NCBI GenBank assembly: GCA_001000545.1
Contig: LCOC01000002.1
Coordinates: 1 to 36,998 of the forward strand
Direction: 5' to 3'
Source: Parcubacteria group bacterium GW2011_GWA2_47_21
GTDB taxonomy: Bacteria > Patescibacteriota > Minisyncoccia > Phycocordibacterales > DSPV01
DNA length: 36,998 nt
Shown here: one piece after another, positions 29,808 to 36,830 of the stretch
Numbering within the stretch: the stretch's first letter is position 1
Layout: every line of letters begins with the position of its first letter
Made by a program: the position numbers and the translations under genes
Notes under the pieces: generated by a model
What the model was told of the DNA's origin: nothing
The model's input: the letters and a program-made list of their open reading frames with translations, nothing else
Databases searched by the model: none

Positions 29808-30182
29808 TCAACGCCTTCGCTTATAAAGGCCTTTAATAAATAATTTGATTCTCTCCCCGCTGCGGCGAAGTAAAGACATCCGCTTGTTCTTATCCGCCCG
29901 CAAGGCGTGAAGAATTTCATCCTTGACCAAATCAATCGCGCTGTGCAAACTCTCGCTCTCGCAGGCGGCGCGGAAACTTTTTCCGCCGACGAAGATATTA
30001 AACTCCGCCCGGAAGATGTCGCCTGTCTGATGGCGACGCGTGGTTTTCCCAAGTTCAATGTCAAATCGCACCGCGTCGCTTTCATAATCAACAAACTTTT
30101 TTAAACTTTCAAGTTTCTTTTCCAAATAAACCGCGAGCTCCTGAGAAACGCTTACATTGGTGCCTTTGATGTGTTTTGACAT
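29808..30182 (-). CDS. hpf: ribosome hibernation promoting factor / RaiA family
   Basis: MSKHIKGTNVSVSQELAVYLEKKLESLKKFVDYESDAVRFDIELGKTTRRHQTGDIFRAEFNI. Confidence 0.85.
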   Translation of the reverse strand: MSKHIKGTNVSVSQELAVYLEKKLESLKKFVDYESDAVRFDIELGKTTRRHQTGDIFRAEFNIFVGGKSFRAACESESLHSAIDLVKDEILHALRADKNKRMSLLRRSGERIKLFIKGLYKRRR

Positions 30183-30312
30183 ACGAAGAAATTAAAAATT
30201 AAAAGCGCAAAACGCAAAACGCAAAACGCAAAATTAAAACTCAAAACAAAAAATAATTGTTTTATCTTTTAGGTTGCGGTTTTAAATTTTTCGCTTTGCA
30301 TTTTACATTTCT
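30183..30312. repeat. AT-rich intergenic element with CGCAAAA tandem units
   Basis: aattaaaagcgcaaaacgcaaaacgcaaaacgcaaaattaaaactcaaaac ... gttgcggttttaaatttttcgctttgcattttacattt. Confidence 0.75.
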
Positions 30313-30313
30313 A

Positions 30314-30541
30314 TCATTTCACCTCTATTATCTTACTCCTCGTCTGATGACCCGCTCTTATTCTAACACTTTTATCGGGAAATTTCTTACAAAGAAGCGC
30401 GAGTACCGCCTTGTTGGCCTCGCCGCCACGCGCGCGAGCTTTCACATAAGCGGTTAAAGAATCATCACCTTCCTCTTTAAGCAAATCCTCCGCCGCTTCA
30501 GGAAACACTTTAACCTTAATATGTTTAACGTTTCCGCTCAT
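30314..30541 (-). CDS. DUF167 / YggU-like protein
   Basis: IKVKVFPEAAEDLL...YVKARARGGEANKAVLALLCKKF...VRIRAGHQTRSKIIEV. Confidence 0.85.
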   Translation of the reverse strand: MSGNVKHIKVKVFPEAAEDLLKEEGDDSLTAYVKARARGGEANKAVLALLCKKFPDKSVRIRAGHQTRSKIIEVK

Positions 30542-31106
30542 ACGTTCCGGTTAATTCCGATTGGCTTAAAATATGGCCCGCCATCGCTTGTTCCAAATCC
30601 AATTTTGTCGCGCCCTCCTTTAAGGAAAGCTTTGCGTCCAAAGCGTATAGTTTAAAGAAGTAGGTATGTCTCGCATCGGGCGGACAAGGGCCTTGATACT
30701 CCAGACCGCCGCGCGTGCCCCTGCCGTGAACGCCCTCCGGTTCTTCACCCTCGGCGATTTCGGTTGCGGTTTCAGGCATATTCCAAACAACCCAATGGTC
30801 CCAAATTTTTCCCGCCGGCTTAATCGCATCCGGGTCGTCCATGACAAGAGCCAGCGATTGCGCGCCCTTAGGCACGCCTTTAATTGAAAGCGGCGGATTT
30901 ATATTTTCGCCGTCGCAGGTATATTTGGCGGGCATCGGCTGTCCATTTTCAAAAGCCGGACTAGAAATTTTCAGCTCCGGTTTGTTGATTTCGTTTGTCA
31001 TATTTAAGTCGTTGGTGCCGTTAATCTCGGTTTGTTTCGGCAAAAAGAAAAACCACACTAAACCGGCAAGAACCAGAAACATGACAGTGTAACTCCCAAC
31101 CCTCAT
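30525..31106 (-). CDS. YbhB/YbcL-type phosphatidylethanolamine-binding protein family
   Basis: MPAKYTCDGENINPPLSIKGVPKGAQSLALVMDDPDAIKPAGKIWDHWVVWNMP...YQGPCPPDARHTYFFKLYALD. Confidence 0.94.
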   Translation of the reverse strand: MRVGSYTVMFLVLAGLVWFFFLPKQTEINGTNDLNMTNEINKPELKISSPAFENGQPMPAKYTCDGENINPPLSIKGVPKGAQSLALVMDDPDAIKPAGKIWDHWVVWNMPETATEIAEGEEPEGVHGRGTRGGLEYQGPCPPDARHTYFFKLYALDAKLSLKEGATKLDLEQAMAGHILSQSELTGTYERKR

Positions 31107-31118
31107 AGGATGATGATA

Positions 31119-31149
31119 ACAAAAAACCGCCCCGAATCAAACGGGGGCG
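31119..31149 (-). terminator. rho-independent terminator (minus strand)
   Basis: Reverse complement CCGCCCCCGTTTGATTCGGGGCGGTTTTTTGTT. Confidence 0.85.
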
Positions 31150-31577
31150 GCGCTGACGTTCACCGAAATATTGACGGAAACGCCTCCTTTCCTGGCTCTC
31201 TTGGTTCGCTTCACCTTGAGGGCGGAACGCTTCGGCGTCTTCTTCTTTGCTACAGAAAAACTCTTCTCTTCAACGCCTGGGGCGCCTTTCTCCCCTATCT
31301 CAAGTTCTGCCAAAGGAATCGGCCGGGCCGGCTCATCCGGACCAATTTGGCGGAAAGGCAACAAAGGCAGCTTGAGACGGATTGCCTCTTGCATTAAATG
31401 CTTAAGGCCTTCTTCGTTTTGGAGCAACCACATCTCTCGTTCGCCCGTATCGGTCTTAACCTCTTCCAAGGGCTCCGCCCCTTTACTGTTTCTGAAAACA
31501 AAATCGTTGGCAAGCGAGCTTTGCGGCTCCACAAGCCACCTTGTGGGCGCTTGGCCTTTTTCTGTTGTTTTATTCAT
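31137..31577 (-). CDS. hypothetical protein with a Lys/Arg-rich C-terminal region
   Basis: 146 aa; KKKTPKRSALKVKRTKRARKGG; terminator overlaps its 3' end. Confidence 0.6.
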   Translation of the reverse strand: MNKTTEKGQAPTRWLVEPQSSLANDFVFRNSKGAEPLEEVKTDTGEREMWLLQNEEGLKHLMQEAIRLKLPLLPFRQIGPDEPARPIPLAELEIGEKGAPGVEEKSFSVAKKKTPKRSALKVKRTKRARKGGVSVNISVNVSAAPV

Positions 31578-31630
31578 ATAACCTCTCCTACCAGAGTATG
31601 CTTAATCGTAAAAAAATCAAGCTATTGCGC

Positions 31631-31660
31631 TTGGTCAAACTTTTGCTATTATCCTATAAT
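31631..31660 (+). promoter_or_regulatory. sigma70-like promoter
   Basis: TTGGTC (31631-31636), 18-nt spacer, TATAAT (31655-31660); about 25-30 nt upstream of the structured region. Confidence 0.65.
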
Positions 31661-31894
31661 GCTTGTTGGCTCTTTAAAAAAGAAATGATGACTTTTGAAC
31701 TCCGGGATAGCAAAGCGGTGGAGTTGAAATTTGCTAAAAGCACACAAACTGCTTTGTGTGCGGGCAAATTTCAAAGCCGGAGTATGTTGATATGAGCACA
31801 TAGCAACAGCGAGGCGGGGTAGCGGCTTTTGTGAGGCGACGGCCGAACAAAAAGCTGTGACGCCGCCTACTGAATATAAAAATGATTTGTAAGC

Positions 31895-31966
31895 TCCGCG
31901 GTAGCTCAGCGGTAGAGCAATCGCCTGTTAAGCGATTGGTCGCTGGTTCGAATCCAGCCCGCGGAG
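31895..31966 (+). tRNA. tRNA-Asn (anticodon GUU), no encoded CCA
   Basis: Full cloverleaf: TCCGCGG/CCGCGGA acceptor, GCTC/GAGC D stem, ATCGC-CTGTTAA-GCGAT anticodon arm, GCTGG-TTCGAAT-CCAGC T arm, discriminator G. Confidence 0.97.
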
Positions 31967-31989
31967 CTTACAAATTATTCCTCTCCTTT

Positions 31990-32010
31990 TTAAGCGGTTG
32001 GTCGCTGGTT
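31990..32010 (+). repeat. partial duplicate of tRNA-Asn anticodon-to-T-arm segment
   Basis: TTAAGCGGTTGGTCGCTGGTT versus tRNA TTAAGCGATTGGTCGCTGGTT (31928-31948), 20/21 identical. Confidence 0.9.
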
Positions 32011-32220
32011 GAGGCGCAAAAACATGTAGCGCCGAAAGACCTTTTGAGATATTTTTGAGCCAGCGAAATAAAATATCCAAAAGGTGTACTGCTCCTGTAA
32101 GGAGAGAATCCTGCTCCCGGAGTTCAGAAGTTATTAGACGCAGCCGTTTTGATTTATAAGTAAATATTGTTACGCTAGTGTTTGGAGTCCGTCGCAATTA
32201 TTAAATAGATAAAAAAATTT

Positions 32221-32934
32221 ATGTCTGAAGAAACAACAGAAAGTCAACAGGGGGCGACGAAGAGGCGGGGTTCATTGTTTTTCAAACTCTTCGTATTTAT
32301 TGTTATTGCGGGAGTGATTGCCGGCGCGGGATATTTTTTAGTGAAAAATGGCATTGGCGGCAGTAACCAAGCGGTCGCTATGGTGAATGGCGAAAAAATA
32401 ACGCGAACGGTCTACGACGAGCGTTACGCCCGACTTGCCGCGAGCATCACCGCCCAAGGACAATCAGCGACCACTACCGAAGCGGTAGCCGCGATAAAAA
32501 ATCAAACATTGGACAATCTCATCACAGAAACCTTGATTCTTAAAGCCGCTGAAAAAGAAAATATAAAAGCCAACGAAGAAGCGATTAACACTCAATTAGC
32601 CCAAAGCAAATCGCAATTTGCCGACGAGGATACTTTCGCAAAAGAACTAACCGCCCAAGGATTTACTGAAAGCACTTTCAGGAAATTCTTAACTAGAAAC
32701 AACATCATTCAGCAGTATCTTGCGGTTCATATTGACATAAGCTCGGCGACGGCCTCGCAAGAAGAAGTGACGGCTTTGTATAATCAGGCGGCCGCCGGCA
32801 ACGCAAATATTCCGCCTCTCGCCGAAATCCGCACTCAAGTTGAAAATCAAATCGTGCAAACGAAACAACAGCAACTTGTCACAAAATTCATTGAGCAACT
32901 CAAGGCCTCAAGCGTGATTGAGACCTTAATTTAG
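32221..32934 (+). CDS. SurA N-terminal-like chaperone/PPIase-family membrane-anchored protein
   Basis: TM LFVFIVIAGVIAGAGYFLV followed by VAMVNGEKITRTVYDERYARL...LDNLITETLILKAAEKENI. Confidence 0.85.
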   Translation: MSEETTESQQGATKRRGSLFFKLFVFIVIAGVIAGAGYFLVKNGIGGSNQAVAMVNGEKITRTVYDERYARLAASITAQGQSATTTEAVAAIKNQTLDNLITETLILKAAEKENIKANEEAINTQLAQSKSQFADEDTFAKELTAQGFTESTFRKFLTRNNIIQQYLAVHIDISSATASQEEVTALYNQAAAGNANIPPLAEIRTQVENQIVQTKQQQLVTKFIEQLKASSVIETLI

Positions 32935-32959
32935 CCGCAAAGCCAAACACAGGAATTAA

Positions 32960-32995
32960 AACCAAAAACTGCCCCGCGAGAGGCGGTTTTTGGTT
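32960..32995 (+). terminator. rho-independent terminator
   Basis: AACCAAAAACTGCC-CCGCGAGA-GGCGGTTTTTGGTT. Confidence 0.85.
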
Positions 32996-33003
32996 AGGCC
33001 TAT

Positions 33004-33171
33004 TCATTTCATCTCCGGCGCCGCTTGCGGCCGAGTATTCCTATTGGCGCACCTAATGCAGCCCGTTTGTCCCAAACGGGTCTTAATGTATTTGCTGCCG
33101 CAGGCGCATACCAAAATCTCCGTCCGAAACGGTTTGTTCACCCACTTGCCGTCTTTTTGAAAGGTTTTCAT
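33004..33171 (-). CDS. 55-aa zinc-ribbon-like micro-protein (below the ORF-track cutoff)
   Basis: MKTFQKDGKWVNKPFRTEILVCACGSKYIKTRLGQTGCIRCANRNTRPQAAPEMK, CxC...CxxC; just downstream of the helicase gene. Confidence 0.6.
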   Translation of the reverse strand: MKTFQKDGKWVNKPFRTEILVCACGSKYIKTRLGQTGCIRCANRNTRPQAAPEMK

Positions 33172-33195
33172 GGGTTTTGCGCAAACATTCTAAAC

Positions 33196-34425
33196 CTACT
33201 CAATGAAAGTCAGCGCTTTCCCTTTTTTATTCCCTCGGCCAGTTCTGCCGATGCGATGGACATAATCATCATAGGTCGCGGGTATATCAAAGTTAATGAC
33301 ATGGCTGATATCGGCAATGTCAAGCCCGCGCGCCGCGACGTCGGTCGCCACTAAAACCTGCACATGGCTATCCTTAAATGACTTAAGCGCTCTTTGCCGA
33401 TTTGAATGGCTCTTATTGCCGTGAATGGAATCGGCTTTGAAACCGCGTAAAAGCAAATCTTTGGAAAGCCGGTCGGCGCCGTGCTTGGTCCTGGCAAAGA
33501 CAAGCACTTTACTAAAATCCTTTTGCGTCAAAAGTCCGTGGAGCGTGTCAATCTTCCCGCCGCCTCGCGGAACTTTGACCACATCCTGCTCAATGTTTTT
33601 GGCGGTATTCCCCGTTTTAACCGATATCCGTATCGGTTCGCGGAGAAATTCTTTGATGAGGCCTTCTACCTCGTTTGAAATCGTGGCGGAGAAAAAGAGG
33701 GTCTGCCTCTCTTTTGGCATCAGCGAAACCACGAAACGCATCTCGCCGACGAAACCCATATCAAGCATCCGGTCGGCTTCGTCCAAAACCAAGGTCTGAA
33801 ATTCGGCCAAGCGAATCATCTTCCGGTTAATTAAGTCCTTGAGGCGACCCGGGGTGCCAATAATAAAGTTATGCGGTCGGCGCAACTCGGCAATTTGCCG
33901 TCCGATACCGGCCCCGCCGACGGCGCAAACGGAAAAAAGTCCCATTCCTTTGGCGAATCCTTTGAGCTCGGTATCAATTTGTATGGCCAATTCTCTGGTC
34001 GGTACGATAACTAGAACCCGCTCTTTGCGATTGCGGAACACTTTATCAAGTAAAGGTATGAGAAACGCGCCGGTCTTGCCCGTGCCGGTGTTCGCGACGC
34101 CAACCACATCCACGCCTTTGAGCACATAGGAAATCGCCCGGTCTTGAATCGGCGTCGGTATCTCGTATTTTTTCGCCGCGATTGATTGTTTTAAGACGGG
34201 AGTAAGAGCAAAGTCGTTGAAAGAATGTTCGGCGGTAAAATCCGGCATTTCTTCGGTAATTACCGCTTTACGGATGAATTTAGCCGGGTCTATTCTCTTT
34301 GTGAAATTTCCGCCTCGGTTATTTTTCCTTCCAGAACCCAAACGAGAAAACCCCCCGCTTCTAAATGGGCGGGAACTTCTGCGAAAGCGCGAGTGGCCGT
34401 GGCCTCCAAAATTTTTCTTAAACAT
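33196..34425 (-). CDS. DEAD-box RNA helicase
   Basis: FALTPVLKQSIAAKKYEIPTPIQDRAI...ANTGTGKTGAFLIPLL...LVLDEADRMLDMGF...FFSATIS...HRIGRTGRGNKKG; Gly/Arg-rich N-terminus. Confidence 0.97.
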   Translation of the reverse strand: MFKKNFGGHGHSRFRRSSRPFRSGGFSRLGSGRKNNRGGNFTKRIDPAKFIRKAVITEEMPDFTAEHSFNDFALTPVLKQSIAAKKYEIPTPIQDRAISYVLKGVDVVGVANTGTGKTGAFLIPLLDKVFRNRKERVLVIVPTRELAIQIDTELKGFAKGMGLFSVCAVGGAGIGRQIAELRRPHNFIIGTPGRLKDLINRKMIRLAEFQTLVLDEADRMLDMGFVGEMRFVVSLMPKERQTLFFSATISNEVEGLIKEFLREPIRISVKTGNTAKNIEQDVVKVPRGGGKIDTLHGLLTQKDFSKVLVFARTKHGADRLSKDLLLRGFKADSIHGNKSHSNRQRALKSFKDSHVQVLVATDVAARGLDIADISHVINFDIPATYDDYVHRIGRTGRGNKKGKALTFIE

Positions 34426-34665
34426 AATGCATAACTATCCATCCGCGCTCTTGTTTGTGAAGCCCTCTTCGCTTGTGTGCCTTTGCGTCCAAAGCCAACT
34501 AAAAAGCCAATCGTTTAGATTTAGTTATAAAGATAGAATATATGAAAATTAGATTTATGTCAAATGTGCTACTTTTGGCTGTCTGTCTTGAACAAAATCC
34601 GAACTTTTTTCGCTTCTGGGGTTCCGCCACCGCCGAATTTCGTGCCAGTGAAACTGGCGCGCCGC

Positions 34666-36108
34666 TTAAGAGTTCATTTCTAATTTTCTAACTTCGCTAT
34701 CTATCCATTTTCCCGCTTCTTCTTCATTTTTCTCAATCGCCATTTCAACGCCCCGCTTAGCAATTTCAAGCAGAGATTTTGATAATTTTCTATCACTAAA
34801 GGATTTTTCAACAAGCTCTTTAATTTCCTTTTGCTTCTCGTTTTTTAAAATAGGAATTAGTGTCGCTTTCACCTGATCAGGTCTCCAGTGATTTATAATT
34901 GATCCGCCAGCGTCGCGCTCAATTTGTTTCTGAACAATCACGGAATTTAACACAAGTGTTAGATATTCGGGCAAAACTTGTTTGTTATCTATTTTTAATC
35001 TCAAAATACCACCCGAAACAATCATTTTTTGCGGTTCTTCATTCAAATAATAGGCCATACCGGGCGTTGCGTCCTTTGAAAGCAAAATTTCACCTTGTTT
35101 TGGCTGATGAATTTTTAATTCCCCGTATAATTCCTCTGATATAAACTGCTGATTGTTGTCGGAAAGCTCAAATTTTGAAAGATTGCTTACGCGAACAAAT
35201 GGGATTCCGTTTTCTTGATATGCTTCGCTTCCCGGCTCAATGCTTTTTTTCACTTTTACCAAATTTCCCAGTTCATCAAATCCGCCCTTGTATTTTTTTA
35301 CCGCTTCAACGATTTCCTCATATTTCGGCTGAAAATACTCCGCGTCAAAACGATCTGATTGTTTGGTATCGGAAAAGTTTTTTACAAAAGCGAGTTCGTG
35401 TTTTTGATTCCAGTCCAAAAGCCCGAGTTCGGAAAATAATAATTGTTCGGCTTGTGTATAGAGAGATCTGGAAGATTGGTATTTTGATTGTGAATCTAAA
35501 ATTAGTTGATAAATTCTTTCAACAAAATTATCTGCAACAACTGGAATAGTAAGGTTTTCAATATCCGAAACATTTAATTTTGGTTGAACATTACCACTGC
35601 TTAATCTTAAAATCTGCTTTTGCCCGAATTTTGAAAGTAGGAAAGCAAAAATAAAAAAACGATTTTGGACACTAATGTCTTTTGAAAACTTGATTCCAAT
35701 ATTATTTTCGCTTATCGCCACCCTACCTAAATCGTCTGTAACTAAACTTAACCTACCGACAGTCCCAATTTTTGAAAATACTATATCGTTTATATCTAAC
35801 TGGTATTTTTTAACCCTTTCAAATTCTTTATCATCAAGATAAACCATTCCTTCTTTCTCAATATAAACATCTTGAATATCCGAAATCCTTATAAAGGGAT
35901 GGCCGCTTTCTTGATAGCTTTCGCTTTTTAAAAAAGAACCGAATGGGCCACTAAAAATTCTGCGATCTTTACTTTTTAAATTTTCGTGTTTTTTATTTTG
36001 AATCTCATCTAAAATTTCAAGATAATCTGGGCGAAAAAAATCTGCATCAATTCTTAATGAATGAGATTCTTCTTTTACCGTTTTATAATTTACAACTGAA
36101 TATTGCAT
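34666..36108 (-). CDS. hsdS: type I restriction-modification specificity subunit
   Basis: Two target-recognition-like halves: GPFGSFLKSESYQESGHPFIRISDIQ and IEPGSEAYQENGIPFVRVSNLS...GEILLSKDATPG. Confidence 0.92.
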   Translation of the reverse strand: MQYSVVNYKTVKEESHSLRIDADFFRPDYLEILDEIQNKKHENLKSKDRRIFSGPFGSFLKSESYQESGHPFIRISDIQDVYIEKEGMVYLDDKEFERVKKYQLDINDIVFSKIGTVGRLSLVTDDLGRVAISENNIGIKFSKDISVQNRFFIFAFLLSKFGQKQILRLSSGNVQPKLNVSDIENLTIPVVADNFVERIYQLILDSQSKYQSSRSLYTQAEQLLFSELGLLDWNQKHELAFVKNFSDTKQSDRFDAEYFQPKYEEIVEAVKKYKGGFDELGNLVKVKKSIEPGSEAYQENGIPFVRVSNLSKFELSDNNQQFISEELYGELKIHQPKQGEILLSKDATPGMAYYLNEEPQKMIVSGGILRLKIDNKQVLPEYLTLVLNSVIVQKQIERDAGGSIINHWRPDQVKATLIPILKNEKQKEIKELVEKSFSDRKLSKSLLEIAKRGVEMAIEKNEEEAGKWIDSEVRKLEMNS

Positions 36109-36110
36109 GG

Positions 36111-36827
36111 TTAGTTTTGAATCTTTAAATCAACTGCGCGCACAGTAGAACCGTCATCAAATTCTATATCACGATCATTAGCTTCTGTTATCTTTTGGAT
36201 TGGCAGTATGATTAAATAATCAGTATTATCAACTTGGTGTGGAAAAATTGTTATGTTTTTTATTATATTGTTATTTTTATTTATTCTTATATAAGATTCT
36301 TCAGAGATAAAACCGAGTAAATATATTTCCGTAGGACTAATTTTATGCATCTCAAAATATAAATTACTATAAGATCTAAATCTGTTCACCCTAGCATCTA
36401 AAATTACCGAGGAATTTTCACGCGGGGTAACTCCTAAATATACACTTGATACATAAAAATATGCTTTTGATGACAATTCTTGTATGGTTAAATCAGATTC
36501 TAGGGCTGAAAGTTGGCGAAGGTCATCTTTTTTTCTAAGGCCTGTTAAAAATGCCTCCGTTGAAGTGGCGAGATTGTTCATTTTATAACCCGTTATGGTA
36601 AAATTATTATTTTGCGTCGGCTCAATATTTTTTGTTGGAGTATTTTCTTTTACAGAAATTGTTGGTCTTGAAATATAAAATATGAAAGAAAAAATAGTTG
36701 CTAATGCTGCAAAAAGCATAACGACTTGAAACCAAGTGCTTTCCCACCACTTTTTGCTAGCATTGTTTTTGTCGTGGTTTTGTTTGCCAGAGTTATTTAT
36801 CTGAATGTTATTGATTATTTTTGGCAT
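36111..36827 (-). CDS. hypothetical single-TM protein between hsdM and hsdS
   Basis: 238 aa; TM WFQVVMLFAALATIFSFIFYI; 2-nt gap to hsdS. Confidence 0.75.
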   Translation of the reverse strand: MPKIINNIQINNSGKQNHDKNNASKKWWESTWFQVVMLFAALATIFSFIFYISRPTISVKENTPTKNIEPTQNNNFTITGYKMNNLATSTEAFLTGLRKKDDLRQLSALESDLTIQELSSKAYFYVSSVYLGVTPRENSSVILDARVNRFRSYSNLYFEMHKISPTEIYLLGFISEESYIRINKNNNIIKNITIFPHQVDNTDYLIILPIQKITEANDRDIEFDDGSTVRAVDLKIQN

Positions 36828-36830
36828 ATA

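Larger units (their letters stand above)
31686..32136 (+). ncRNA. candidate large structured RNA (about 451 nt) with embedded tRNA domain
   Basis: TGATGACTTTTGAACTCCGGGA (31686-31707) pairs along all 22 nt with TCCCGGAGTTCAGAAGTTATTA (32115-32136), 3 of them G.U. Interior hairpins at 31724-31774, 31785-31808, 31812-31868, 32013-32033 and 32039-32085, plus an extended tRNA arm at 31881-31979. No convincing ORF. Confidence 0.8.

Noticed and set aside
31541-31795. + strand ORFs 31398-31688 and 31541-31795 across the promoter and RNA 5' region
   Set aside because: They overlap the promoter and perfect hairpins, have no recognisable domain or RBS, and are partly antisense to the 31137-31577 ORF.
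31691-32131. Interpretation of the 17-bp repeats as terminal inverted repeats of a MITE
   Set aside because: No target-site duplication is visible outside the arms, and the complementarity extends outward through G.U pairs, which fits RNA better than DNA transposition.
31686-32136. Interpretation as tmRNA, RNase P RNA, SRP RNA or group I intron
   Set aside because: I see no tmRNA ends or tag ORF, no GAGGAAAGTCCGGGC-type RNase P core, no SRP GGAAGG/GCAGCC domain and no group I P7 core. The tRNA is uninterrupted. This was by eye only, so cmscan is still needed.
31928-32197. 89-aa minus ORF ending RGLDSNQRPIA
   Set aside because: It is the antisense translation of the tRNA-Asn and surrounding structured region; the GLDSNQR tail is a known artefact of tRNA T-arm reverse complements.
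34644-34658. GCCAGT-GAA-ACTGGC hairpin after hsdS as terminator
   Set aside because: Short stem with no T tract in the minus direction; not strong enough to call.
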